From contig NZ_JAMOAO010000001.1 in the NCBI RefSeq assembly GCF_030555055.1, forward strand, positions 3,844,001-3,908,000: 64,000 bases of DNA. Direction: 5' to 3'. The DNA is from Nocardiopsis sp. YSL2 (GTDB lineage: Bacteria > Actinomycetota > Actinomycetes > Streptosporangiales > Streptosporangiaceae). Both the position numbers and the translations under genes were made by a program. This document shows, piece by piece, positions 54,231 through 63,174 of this stretch. The notes below the pieces were generated by a model. The model worked only from the letters and a program-made list of their open reading frames with translations. It was not told the DNA's origin and ran no database searches. Within the stretch, counting starts at the first letter, position 1, and each line of letters starts with the position of its first letter.

Positions 54231-57014
54231 TTACGCGTCCTTGTCGGTGTCGTCGGTCTGCTGCTTGCTCTCGCGCCGTCCACGGTCGGTGCCCTTCTGG
54301 AAGGCGGACATGTTCTGGCGCAGGCGGGCCAGGCGGTCCGAGGAGACGGTGGGGTCTCCTGAGGGCGTGCCGCCGGCCGCCGGGCCGCCCAGGACGTCGC
54401 CGTCGTGGTCGGTCGCCAGCTGCGGTGCCAGGTTCTCCTGCGGGCGCCGCTTGGGCAGGGGCGGGCGGCCTCCGCCCGCCTCGACCATCGTCTGCGCCCG
54501 GTCGGACGCCGGCTCCGACGGCGGAGTCGCCGTGTCGGCCGCCGACCGCCGGGTGGGGAGCGGAGGCCGGGCCTCCGCGCCGGACGGAGCCGGGCCGCCG
54601 CCCGGAGCCGGGGTGCGCCGGGGCAGCGGTCCGGTGCCGTTGGCACCGTCCGTGGTGCCGCCGGGCGCTCCGGGCCGGTCCTCGGTGCCGACGTCGCCGG
54701 ACCGGCCGCCGGTCCCGGACGCGTCGTCGCGGTCACCGGCCCCGTCGCCCCGCGTGTCACCGTCCGGCACGGCCGCGGGCGCCGGGGCGGCGGAGAACAG
54801 CGAGGCCAGACCGGTGGCCGGGGAGGCCGACCCGTCCGCCGTGTTCCCGGTGCCGTCGGCGGCCTCGGTCTCGTCGGTGACGTCGGTCGGCGGAGCGACC
54901 GACGTCAGCACCGGCTTCGTGCCGTTACCGCTGTTCGAGGGGGCCTCGATGGCGTCCCGGGACCGGCCGACGATCTCCCGGACCTCCCAGATGTCCTCGT
55001 CGCCGTCCTGCCCGGGGACCGGTCGGCGCTCGCCCGAGATCAGGCTGTGGGGCAGCAGCACGATCGCCTGCACACCGCCGTAGGGGGACTGGCGCAGGTG
55101 GACCTGGATGCCGTGCCTGTGCGCCAGGTGCGAGACGACGAACAGCCCGAGGCGCATCTTCTCGTTCAGGCGCATCACGTCGAACTCGGGCGGGTCGGCC
55201 AGCAGCGCGTTGGCCGACTCGAACTCGCCCTCCGTCATGCCCAGGCCGCGGTCCTCGATCTCGACCGTCACACCGTTGGGCACGTCGTCGCTGCTCAGCC
55301 GGACCTGGGTGTGCGGCGGCGAGAACATCGCCGCGTTGTCGACCAGTTCGGCGACCAGGTGGATGACGTCGGCGACGGCGGGGCCGTTCAGGTGCACGCG
55401 CGCGATCCGCTCACGCTTGACCCGGGTGTAGTCGCCGGACTCGGAGATGGCGCCGCGCAGGACGTCGATGAGCGGCATCGGCCGGTGCCAGGTGCGGCCC
55501 GGCGCCTCGCCGCCCAGGATCAGCAGGTTCTCGGCGTTGCGGCGCGAGCGCGTGGCGAGGTGGTCGAGCTTGAACAGCTGGGCCAGCTGGTCGGGGTCCT
55601 CCTGTTCGCGCTCCATCTTGTCCAGCAGCCGCAGCTGGCGGTGGACCAGCGTCTGGCTGCGGTGGGCGATGTTGAGGAACACGCGGTTGACGCCCTGGCG
55701 CAGCTCCGTCTGCTGGACGGCCTCGTCGACGGCGGCGCGCTGGGCGGTGTTGAACGCCCGGGCGACGTCGCCGATCTCGTCGTCGGTCGTGGTCAGCTGG
55801 GGGACGGCCGTGTGGGTGTCGACCGAGTCGCCCTCGTGCAGGCGGCGCATCAGCGCGGGCAGCCGTGTCTCGGCCAGGTCGGTGGCGCCGTCGCGCAGGT
55901 CCAGCAGGCGGGCGGTGAGCAGGCGGGCGGAGCGGGTGGCCAGCAGGAAGGCGAGCCCGGTCACCGCGGCGACGCCGAGGCTGCCCAGCACCGCGGTGAG
56001 GACGGCCCTGTTCGCGTCCTCACGGGTCAGGGACGCGGCGTACAGGGCCTCGTCGGAACCGATGTCGGTGAGTTCGGAGAGGACGTAGGAGTAGTCCGCC
56101 GACCACTGGTCGGCGTCCACCGGCAGGGACAGGTCCTGGACCGTCTCCGCCTGGAACGTGAGCGGATCGGTGACGGTCTCCGTCTCGATCTGGCGGTGGA
56201 TGATCTGCTGCTGCATGTCCAGGAGGCGCGAGTACTCGGGGCTGTCGAGCAGGGCCGTCACGCGCTCCTGCTGGCCCTCCCCCTCCAGATAGGGGGCGGA
56301 GGCGTCCAGGAAGCCCTGGTAGGAGCCGACCAGCCGACCGAACTCGTGCTGGTCCTCGTGCCCCAGTTCCTCGGTGGCGAAGGCCCGTGCGAGCTGGGCG
56401 TCGCTCTGCGCGAACAGGTCCACGGCGCGGAACAGGGTCGTGGCGGTGTAGGCGGGGCTCACCGCGGAGCCCTCGGTCCCCTCCCGTGTCTGCGTGTCGA
56501 AGGTGTCGGAGCCGGCCACGATCAGGGAGTTGTAGTAGGTGAGCACGTCGGACCTGGAGGCGGACCCCTCGTCCACGGCCTCCCGGATGCCGCCGATGTC
56601 CGAGTACTGGCTGTGCAGCTCGCTGATGCGCGCGGCGGTTCCGTCGGGGGCGAGGTCGACGAACTCGAAGAGGTCGTCGATGACCGCGCCCATCGACTCG
56701 TCGGAGCGGGTGCGGGACTCGGCCAGCTCCTGCTGCAGCGTCCGGTCCTGGGGGTTCTCGATGTAGGCGATCGTCTGGGACCGTTCCTGCATCACGTTCA
56801 CGAGGCCGACGGCGGCGGGGGCGATCATGTCCTCGGTGGCCTTGGCCTGGATGATCTGGATGACGGCGTTTCCGGCGAGGGCGACGGTGAGGATCAACCA
56901 CAGGGCGATCAGTGCTGCCACCGGGATCATGACCATGGTGCGGAGCCGGGCGGTGATCGTCCGCCTGCGTCGCTCGGGTGCTGCCTGCACGGTTCTCCTG
57001 TCGATCCGCGTCAC
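54231..57014 (-). CDS. cvnA: Conservon sensor kinase with NIT domain (CvnA)
   Basis: 927 aa from GTG 57014 (GAGGA upstream). TM helix 1 (about 27-50), extracellular nitrate/nitrite-sensing-like helical domain (51-340), TM helix 2 (VLTAVLGSLGVAAVTGLAFL), HAMP-like segment, then an HATPase_c domain (VAELVDNAAMFSPPHTQV, GLGMTEGEF, MRLGLFVVSHLAHRHG). There is no clear HisKA phospho-acceptor His, as typical for conservons, so it may signal through the roadblock/DUF742/GTPase set. The last 200 residues are disordered and Pro/Gly/Asp-rich. Confidence 0.92.
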   Translation of the reverse strand: MTRIDRRTVQAAPERRRRTITARLRTMVMIPVAALIALWLILTVALAGNAVIQIIQAKATEDMIAPAAVGLVNVMQERSQTIAYIENPQDRTLQQELAESRTRSDESMGAVIDDLFEFVDLAPDGTAARISELHSQYSDIGGIREAVDEGSASRSDVLTYYNSLIVAGSDTFDTQTREGTEGSAVSPAYTATTLFRAVDLFAQSDAQLARAFATEELGHEDQHEFGRLVGSYQGFLDASAPYLEGEGQQERVTALLDSPEYSRLLDMQQQIIHRQIETETVTDPLTFQAETVQDLSLPVDADQWSADYSYVLSELTDIGSDEALYAASLTREDANRAVLTAVLGSLGVAAVTGLAFLLATRSARLLTARLLDLRDGATDLAETRLPALMRRLHEGDSVDTHTAVPQLTTTDDEIGDVARAFNTAQRAAVDEAVQQTELRQGVNRVFLNIAHRSQTLVHRQLRLLDKMEREQEDPDQLAQLFKLDHLATRSRRNAENLLILGGEAPGRTWHRPMPLIDVLRGAISESGDYTRVKRERIARVHLNGPAVADVIHLVAELVDNAAMFSPPHTQVRLSSDDVPNGVTVEIEDRGLGMTEGEFESANALLADPPEFDVMRLNEKMRLGLFVVSHLAHRHGIQVHLRQSPYGGVQAIVLLPHSLISGERRPVPGQDGDEDIWEVREIVGRSRDAIEAPSNSGNGTKPVLTSVAPPTDVTDETEAADGTGNTADGSASPATGLASLFSAAPAPAAVPDGDTRGDGAGDRDDASGTGGRSGDVGTEDRPGAPGGTTDGANGTGPLPRRTPAPGGGPAPSGAEARPPLPTRRSAADTATPPSEPASDRAQTMVEAGGGRPPLPKRRPQENLAPQLATDHDGDVLGGPAAGGTPSGDPTVSSDRLARLRQNMSAFQKGTDRGRRESKQQTDDTDKDA

Positions 57015-57559
57015 GGGTGTTCCTCGGGGGCCGGGGGTGGCCGCTGGTAACTGGGGGAGGAGACGTCCAACCGCGCGGGGGCGGGGCGGGACGCCTCTCG
57101 GAGCCGTGTCCGCGTGCGGGCTAGGTGACGCGGACTTACCGCAGGGTAACCACTCGCGCATCCGCTCGGCGTCGCGGGTCGGCGACCAGGGCGTGGAGGG
57201 CGTGGGTTCCGCGTGCTGAGGCAGTCTGCCACGTTGGGCAGATATGTCCAGTCATCAGGTGGTTACTCACGAGGTACGGCCACTGCAGAATAGGACAAAG
57301 GTCATAAGAGTCAACAGGGGTGTGGCGGGATTCGCTCCGGCCGGGGCGGGCGGAAGGGCCGGAATTCGCTGTTCCGCCCCTGTGTTGCGACGCGGCGTAC
57401 TAGCGTTGCCGCTCGGAGTAGGCGGGTCCCCGGGTCGACCGGGCACCGCGGGCCGCCCCGTGTCCCGTCCTCGGCGGCCGCACCGCGCGGTACGCGGTAC
57501 CACTTCTCGGAAGGAGGAGGGCGCCTCCCCCCGCCGCGGCCGGTCCGGCCGCGAGGGGC
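57015..57559. other. Divergent gap between conservon and VanZ/RDD gene
   Basis: No gene supported. It contains the conservon promoter at 57287-57314 and therefore a leader of about 270 nt before cvnA. GGTAACC-type motifs recur (57147 and, as GGTTACTC, 57261), which may be protein-binding sites. I found no convincing promoter for the plus-strand gene. Confidence 0.5.
57287..57314 (-). promoter_or_regulatory. Near-consensus promoter for the conservon
   Basis: Reading on the minus strand, TTGACT (57314-57309) and TATTCT (57292-57287) are 16 bp apart, close to the vegetative sigma consensus. It points toward cvnA, about 270 bp away. Confidence 0.6.
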
Positions 57560-58726
57560 GTGCGCCCCAACCCACTGATGGGCCAACCGTTCGGCGGAGG
57601 ACAGGCCGCCATCGACGTGGCGGTCGCCGCCGTGCCCCTGATCGTCGTCCTCGGCGCCGCGCTCTACCTGCGCGACCAGCACCGCCGCTACGGGCGCCAG
57701 TACGGCTGGCCGGGGCGGCTCACCACGGCCGCGCTGGCCGCCGGCGCGGGCCTGGCGCTCTACGCCGTCTGGCCGCTGCCCGCGAGCGCCGACGGGCTGT
57801 GCGCCCTCGACCCGTCCTCGGCCGGACCGCGGCCGGGCTCCGCTCTCCCGTGGCCGGCCCCGGCCGACACGCTTCGCGCGATGGTCCTGGCCTTCGCGCT
57901 CTTCCTGCCGGTCGGGTTCCTGGCCCGCTGGCGCTTCCGCCGCGGCTGGGCGCTCACGCTGGCACTGGGGTCCGGCCTGGCCGTGGCGGCCGCGCTCCTG
58001 CGCGCCACCGGCCTGCTGGGGTTGTACCCGTGCGCGTACGCGGACACCTCGCCGGTGCTCGTGGGCCTCGGAGCCGCCGGGACCCTCACCGGCTGGCTGC
58101 TCGCCCGCTGGGTCCTCCCGCTGTGGCCCACGGGGCCGGCCCGGGGCTGGCCCGCCGCCCTGCCCGACCGCCTGGTCCCCGACCTCGGGCGCCGGATGCT
58201 CGGCGCACTGCTCGATCTGGGCCTGTGGTGGTACGGCGCGGCAACCCTGGTGGCGCTCCTGCGGGCCTACGAGGTGGTCCGGCCCACCGCCGTCGACCAG
58301 GTCCGGATCGCGGCGCTGCTCGGATGCGCCGCCGTCTTCGTCCTGGTCCTGCCCCAGCTGCGCCGCGACCGTGCCACGCTGGGGGCCGCCGCTCTGCACC
58401 TGGCCGTGACCGCGCCCGCCGCGCCGCGATCCGCCGACCGCTGGCGGGTCCTGGTGCGCACGCTGCTGCTCCAGGTCCCGGTCGCCCTGCTGATCGCCCT
58501 GGGCCCGGCCTGGGGCGCGCTCGCCGTGATCGCCCTCCACGGCAGCACCGCGGTCGTCCGGCCGGACCGCGCGGGGCTGGCCGACCTGGTGTGCGGGGTC
58601 CGGGTCCGGACCCGCTCGACTCTGGACGGCGGTCTGCCCGACCGCCTGGTCCGCTACGCACCCCCGGTCGAGGGCGCCGGGGCCGGGCTCAGTTCCATGC
58701 CAGGTAGCCCAGCAGCAGGCCGATGA
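57560..58726 (+). CDS. VanZ-like and RDD-like membrane protein
   Basis: 388 aa with about eight to ten helices. The first half (DTLRAMVLAFALFLPVGFLA, then a glycopeptide-resistance VanZ-like layout) and the second half (PDRLVPDLGRRMLGALLDLG, RSADRWRVLVRTLLLQVPVA, GLADLVCGVRVRTRS), which matches RDD domains, suggest a natural fusion. RDD domains are thought to be transport-related, and VanZ-like proteins alter lipoteichoic or glycopeptide interactions. GTG 57560 is used. ATG 57578 is alternative. Its 3' end overlaps the convergent DUF3592 gene by 38 bp. Confidence 0.75.
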   Translation: MRPNPLMGQPFGGGQAAIDVAVAAVPLIVVLGAALYLRDQHRRYGRQYGWPGRLTTAALAAGAGLALYAVWPLPASADGLCALDPSSAGPRPGSALPWPAPADTLRAMVLAFALFLPVGFLARWRFRRGWALTLALGSGLAVAAALLRATGLLGLYPCAYADTSPVLVGLGAAGTLTGWLLARWVLPLWPTGPARGWPAALPDRLVPDLGRRMLGALLDLGLWWYGAATLVALLRAYEVVRPTAVDQVRIAALLGCAAVFVLVLPQLRRDRATLGAAALHLAVTAPAAPRSADRWRVLVRTLLLQVPVALLIALGPAWGALAVIALHGSTAVVRPDRAGLADLVCGVRVRTRSTLDGGLPDRLVRYAPPVEGAGAGLSSMPGSPAAGR

Positions 58727-59084
58727 ACACCAGGAGCGCTCCGAGCCCGCCGAACATCACCCGCACGTAGCGTGAGAGCCAGGGACCGGAGACGATCCGG
58801 GCCAGCTCGGGCACCTCCGGGTCGTAGGAGACGGTCACGATCTCACCGGCCCGGGAGGCGGTCCAGCCCGAGCTCTCGTGCTCGGCGTGGACCTCCTGGC
58901 CGTCCTCGGTCCGGAACTGCACGATCATCCGCGAGGCGGTCGAGGTCTCGTGGTAGCCGATGATCCGGCCCTTGGCGCGCACACCGTGCCGCACCAGGCG
59001 CAGTTCGAGCCGGGTCTCGCGCGTGACCGACCACAGCAGGACGGCGCCCGCCAGGATGGGGATCAGGGGGTAGAGCTCGGCCAT
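58689..59084 (-). CDS. DUF3592 family protein
   Basis: 131 aa with an N-terminal helix (YPLIPILAGAVLLWSVTR), a small beta domain (ARIIGYHET-like GRIIGYHETSTASRMIVQF, VTVSYDPEVPE) and a C-terminal helix (VMFGGLGALLVFIGLLLGYL). This is the DUF3592 layout, of unknown function. ATG 59084, GAGGA upstream. It overlaps tail-to-tail with the VanZ/RDD gene, and the TetR gene lies 71 bp upstream. Confidence 0.78.
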   Translation of the reverse strand: MAELYPLIPILAGAVLLWSVTRETRLELRLVRHGVRAKGRIIGYHETSTASRMIVQFRTEDGQEVHAEHESSGWTASRAGEIVTVSYDPEVPELARIVSGPWLSRYVRVMFGGLGALLVFIGLLLGYLAWN

Positions 59085-59155
59085 CGTGGGGGATGTCCTC
59101 TCGGGAAGGTCGCTGAGGGCGGGGCGCCGGGGCGGGTGTCCACCGGGCGGCCCGC

Positions 59156-59800
59156 CTAGGACAGCGGGGCCGTCGGCGGGCCGACCAGGCCGTCCGCCAT
59201 GTGCGCCAGGGTCGCGTGGATGTCCTCGATCGGGCGCTCGGGCTGGAGCGTACGCCAGTCCAGGGCCACGCTCACCACCATGCCGAAGAGCGCCGAGCCC
59301 GCCAAGGCGGTGTCCAGGTCCGGTCTGACCAGCCCGTCGCGTGCGAGGTCGTCCAGCAGGGCGGTGATCACCCCGATCGCCTCGGTGCGGATCTGGTGGA
59401 CGGCCGTGTACCAGGACCGGTTGGTGCGCCAGGCCTCGGCCATGAGCATGCGCGCCAGCGCCTCGTGGGCGCCGATGAACACCACACCGGCGCGCAGGAC
59501 GCCGGCGAGGGCCGCGCGCGGCGGCACGCCGGCGTCGGGAGCGGGCACCGCCTCGGCCAGGGTCTGGGCCAGCCGGGTCACGCCCCACTCCATCAGGGCC
59601 GTGTACAGCTCGCTCTTGCCGCCGAAGTTGTAGTAGACGGTGCCCTTGGCGACCCCGGCCCGCTCGGCGATCTCGTCGACGGTCGTGGCGTCGTACCCCT
59701 GTTCCGAGATCAGCGTGATCGCCGCCTCGAACAGGCGCTGGCGCGTGGCCTCGCGGCGTCTGCTCATCGGGCGGTCCCCGCTCGGGGTGCGCACACTCAT
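59156..59800 (-). CDS. TetR family transcriptional regulator
   Basis: 214 aa. The N-terminal HTH (RRREATRQRLFEAAITLISE, VDEIAERAGVAKGTVYYNFG) is typical, followed by a ligand-binding helical domain. ATG 59800; ATG 59767 is an alternative that removes 11 residues. It is likely the repressor of the divergent-looking YhgE/ABC operon, since a perfect palindrome of TetR-operator type lies at 62981-63000 upstream of that operon. Autoregulation cannot be judged. Confidence 0.88.
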   Translation of the reverse strand: MSVRTPSGDRPMSRRREATRQRLFEAAITLISEQGYDATTVDEIAERAGVAKGTVYYNFGGKSELYTALMEWGVTRLAQTLAEAVPAPDAGVPPRAALAGVLRAGVVFIGAHEALARMLMAEAWRTNRSWYTAVHQIRTEAIGVITALLDDLARDGLVRPDLDTALAGSALFGMVVSVALDWRTLQPERPIEDIHATLAHMADGLVGPPTAPLS

Positions 59801-60002
59801 CTGGGGGTTGGACGCGGCCCCCGTGCCTGGGGGGCGGGCGCGTCCGTCTCCTTCCTACGACTCGTCACCGGCCGGCGGCCGACGGCCGGCCCGTGGTCCA
59901 CGGCGGTCCGGCGGCGCGGGAGCCGCGCCCGGGTCCACACCGGGCGGCGTACCCCCACGCTACCCGCGCGCGGTCGGCCGCCCGGTGCGTTCGGCCACAC
60001 GG

Positions 60003-62141
60003 TCAGAGCTTGAGCGCGGGGTAGAGGGCGCTCATGGTCCAGGTCCTCCTGCGTTCGACGGCCACCCACGTGAGCAGCAGGGGAATCACCAGCCACAACG
60101 ACATCACCCCGAAGGCCTGCCACACCAGAACCATGTCTCCGCCGCCGATGAGGTGGCGCATCGCCGTCACGGCCCAGTGCAGGGGCAGGTAGGGCCCGAT
60201 GACCTGGAAGAACGAGGGACTGGTCTCGATCGGGTAGGTGCCGCCGGCCGAGGTCAGCTGCAGGACCAGAAGGGCCAGCGCGATCACCCGCCCCGCCGCG
60301 TTGAACCGGACGTTCAGGTACTGCACCGTGGCGGTGAAGGCGGCGGAGGTCAGCAGCAGGAACGCGATCATCAGCGGCCATCGCTCCGCCTCCAGCCCCA
60401 GCAGCAGGTGCAGGGCCGTCAGCATCACCGCGACCTGTCCCGCGCCCAGCAACAGCGGGACCACGCGTCCGGCCAGCGCCACCCGCCAGGAGGCGGCGGT
60501 CGAGGACAGGGCGCGCGACGACAGGGCGGGCAGGACCATGAACACGACCATGGCGCCCACCCACAGCGACAGCGGCACGAAGAACGGCGCGAATCCGGTG
60601 CCGTAGTTGGGCGACTCGTTGTCGACCTCGGTGTCCAGGCGGACCGGACGGGTCATCATCTCGGCCGCCGTGGTCCGGCCCTCGTCGGAGTAGGTGGGGA
60701 TCTCGTCGGCTCCCTCGGCCAGGCCGTCGGCGAGCTCGTCCGACCCCTCGGACAGGTCGCCCAGCCCGTCGTGCAGGTCGCCCGCGCCGCCGCTCAGCTC
60801 GCCCAGCCCGGCGTCGAGGTCCTCGGCGCCGCCGACGGCGTCACTGAGGCCGTCGCGCAGTGTGCGCGCGCCCGAGGCGATCTCCTCCAGCCCCTCGGCC
60901 AGTTCGTCGACCTGGTCGCGGGCCCCCTCGGCCTGGTCCACCATGTCCGGCAGGTCCTCGGCCAGGTTCGCGGCGTCCGTGCTCAGCTCCGCGGCCTCCT
61001 CGGAGGCCGTCCGGATGTCCTCGCGGTTGTCGTTGACGTACTCCGCCGTGGTCAGCCCGACGTCCAGCGCGCCCTGGACGTCGGTGAGCAGCGTGTACAG
61101 CTCGGGCTGCTCGGTCTCCAGGTCGGGGTTGTCCTCCAGGTACTCCGTCAGGCGCTGGTCCACCGCGGCGAGCTCGGTGGTGTCGATCTCCTCGGGAAGG
61201 GAGTCCAGCGCGGTGGACAGGTCGCCCGCGATCCGCGACACGGTCCGTGCGCGCTCCTGGAGGGCGGGCAGGTCCTCCTCCAGTTGGGGGAGCCACTCGT
61301 CGGCCAGCTCGTCCAGCTTCTCGACCTGGGTGGAGACCTCGTCGGAGGCGGTCGTGGCGCCGGTGGCCAGTTCACGCGAGCCGGCGTAGAGCTCGTCCAG
61401 GCCGCTGCTGAGCGACCCGGCGCCGGTGTGGGCGGAGTCGATCCCCGTGGACAGCTCGCCGGAGCCCTCCTCAGCGGAGTCGGTGCCGCCCGCCAGCTCG
61501 TCGGCGCCCTCGGCGGCCTCCTCGGTGGAGCCGTGGATCTCGTTGAAGCCGAGGAACATCTCGTCGAGGTAGTCGCTGACCGCCGACTCGGCGGCGGCCT
61601 CGCGGACCTCCTTGAACGCGGCTCCGGCCAGGGACCGGACGATGTAGCTGTTGGCGTCGTTGTAGTTGGCCACGAGCATGGCCGGGACGGGGTCCTCCCG
61701 GTCGCGCGAGGGGGAGGTCAGGTTCTCACTGAACTGTGACGGGATGGTCAGCGACACGTAGTAGGTGCCGTCGGCCACGCCCTGGGCGGCCTCGTCCGAG
61801 TCGACCAGCCGCCAGTCCAGGTCGGCGCCGTCCAGGAGGGTGTCGGCGAGCTCGTCGCCGGCGGCGACCTCGCGGTCGCCCACCTGGACCGGAACGTCCT
61901 CGTTGACCAGGGCGATGGGCAGGTGCTCCATCCGGCCGAAGGGGTCCCAGAAGGACCACAGGTACATGCCGGAGTACAGCAGCGGGATGATCAGGAGCGC
62001 CGCCAGAGCCGCGGTCGGCAGCGGTGAGCGCAGGAAGGACCGCATGGTGAGCAGTCCGAGCCGGGGCACCGCCAAGGGGCGGTAGCGCGGGGCCTTCCGC
62101 GTCCTCGTGCGCTCGGCGCGCGGGAGTCTACGCCTGGCCAC
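60003..62141 (-). CDS. YhgE/Pip family membrane protein
   Basis: 712 aa. One helix near the N-terminus (TAALAALLIIPLLYSGMYLW), a very long hydrophilic extracellular coiled region (about 70-500) with repeated heptad-like Gly-Ala-Glu patterns (EGSGELSTGIDSAHTGAGSL type), and five or six C-terminal helices ending WTMSALYPALKL. This is the YhgE/phage infection protein architecture, related to ABC-2 permeases. GTG 62141, AAGGGA upstream. It overlaps the ABC ATPase gene by 14 bp, so the two are one unit. The substrate is unknown. Confidence 0.88.
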   Translation of the reverse strand: MARRRLPRAERTRTRKAPRYRPLAVPRLGLLTMRSFLRSPLPTAALAALLIIPLLYSGMYLWSFWDPFGRMEHLPIALVNEDVPVQVGDREVAAGDELADTLLDGADLDWRLVDSDEAAQGVADGTYYVSLTIPSQFSENLTSPSRDREDPVPAMLVANYNDANSYIVRSLAGAAFKEVREAAAESAVSDYLDEMFLGFNEIHGSTEEAAEGADELAGGTDSAEEGSGELSTGIDSAHTGAGSLSSGLDELYAGSRELATGATTASDEVSTQVEKLDELADEWLPQLEEDLPALQERARTVSRIAGDLSTALDSLPEEIDTTELAAVDQRLTEYLEDNPDLETEQPELYTLLTDVQGALDVGLTTAEYVNDNREDIRTASEEAAELSTDAANLAEDLPDMVDQAEGARDQVDELAEGLEEIASGARTLRDGLSDAVGGAEDLDAGLGELSGGAGDLHDGLGDLSEGSDELADGLAEGADEIPTYSDEGRTTAAEMMTRPVRLDTEVDNESPNYGTGFAPFFVPLSLWVGAMVVFMVLPALSSRALSSTAASWRVALAGRVVPLLLGAGQVAVMLTALHLLLGLEAERWPLMIAFLLLTSAAFTATVQYLNVRFNAAGRVIALALLVLQLTSAGGTYPIETSPSFFQVIGPYLPLHWAVTAMRHLIGGGDMVLVWQAFGVMSLWLVIPLLLTWVAVERRRTWTMSALYPALKL

Positions 62142-62958
62142 TGGTGGGGTTCCCTTCGGTCCGGTCGTGGAGGAGTTCGTCGAGGGGGATCGAGTTCGGC
62201 GCCGCGTGCCTGCCCCGTCCGCCGCGCTCCGTGTCGATCGTTCCGGCGGTGCCGGCGGGGGAGGGGGCCGCGCCGGCTCGGGCGTCGGATCCCTGCCGGA
62301 GGGGGAAGGGGCCCTGTACGTCGCGGTCGACCGTGACGGGGCCCTCGACCAGCGCGGTGGGGTCGGCGCAGGTGGCGATCACGGTGAGCCCGGCGGTGGT
62401 GAGGTCGCGCAGGGTCCGCCACATCTCCGCCTGGTGCTCGCGGCACAGTCCCGCGTCGACGTCGTCGACCGCCAGCAGCCGGGGTTCGTTGACCAGGGCC
62501 AGAGCCGTGCCGAAGCGGCGCCGTTCCAGCATCGGCAGGTCCTTGACCAGCGTCGAGCGGTCGAGGTCGGCGAGTCCGGCGGCCGCCATGGCCTCGTCCG
62601 TGGTGCCGCGGGCGGCGGGGCGCATCCGCAGCAGCAGGCCCTCGGCGAGGTGCTCGCGGACCCGGAGCCGGTCGTCGAGGTCGTTGACGCCCTCCATCAG
62701 GCCGAGTGCGCTGATCCGCCGGGCCCGGCGCGCCTGCCGGGGCAGCTGGAAGCCGTCGACGTGCAGGGTGCCCGAACTGGGCTTCATCCGGCCGGTGAGC
62801 GTCAGAAGCAGGGCACTGCGCCCGCCGCCGGAATCGGCCTGGAAGACGGTGAGCGTCCCCGGCCGGGCGGTGAACCCCACGCCCGAGTAGACGGTGCCTT
62901 CGCGAGTGCCGAGTGTGACGTCCTCGGCGTGGACGCGAGCTCCGGTGGCCCGACGCAT
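62128..62958 (-). CDS. Degenerate ABC ATPase partner of YhgE
   Basis: 276 aa. ABC fold is recognisable (DVTLGTREGTVYSGVGFTAR, then ALLLTLTGRMKPSSGTLHVD), but the catalytic motifs have decayed: Walker A reads ADSGGGRSA (Lys to Arg), the signature reads LPMLERRRFGTALAL with no LSGGQ, Walker B ends AVDDVD rather than DE, and the H-loop His is missing (IATCADPTAL). Either it hydrolyses ATP poorly or acts as a structural partner. ATG 62958 has GGAGG upstream. Operon with yhgE. Confidence 0.8.
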   Translation of the reverse strand: MRRATGARVHAEDVTLGTREGTVYSGVGFTARPGTLTVFQADSGGGRSALLLTLTGRMKPSSGTLHVDGFQLPRQARRARRISALGLMEGVNDLDDRLRVREHLAEGLLLRMRPAARGTTDEAMAAAGLADLDRSTLVKDLPMLERRRFGTALALVNEPRLLAVDDVDAGLCREHQAEMWRTLRDLTTAGLTVIATCADPTALVEGPVTVDRDVQGPFPLRQGSDARAGAAPSPAGTAGTIDTERGGRGRHAAPNSIPLDELLHDRTEGNPTSGQA

Positions 62959-62980
62959 TCTGATGGCCTCCCTCCATTTT

Positions 62981-63000
62981 TGAACTGACCAGTCAGTACA
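62981..63000. promoter_or_regulatory. TetR-type palindromic operator
   Basis: TGAACTGAC-CA-GTCAGTACA has nine-base arms matching at eight positions and a perfect ACTGACCAGTCAGT core. It lies 23 bp upstream of the ABC ATPase start, in its promoter region. The TetR gene at 59156-59800, in the same transcriptional direction, is the obvious candidate regulator. Confidence 0.6.
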
Positions 63001-63174
63001 AAAGCGACGGGTCCACGGTACTCCCGCGAACCCCTCCGCTCGAGCGTTGGCGACTGTGGGCTCGGGCACAACGCACCGCGCGCGGAGCTGCCGTGCTTTT
63101 TACGCGCTCGCGAGCTCGCGGCGGGATAGGCGAGGATGGGAGCGGACTGGCCGTGGCTGACGGAAGGAAACGGG

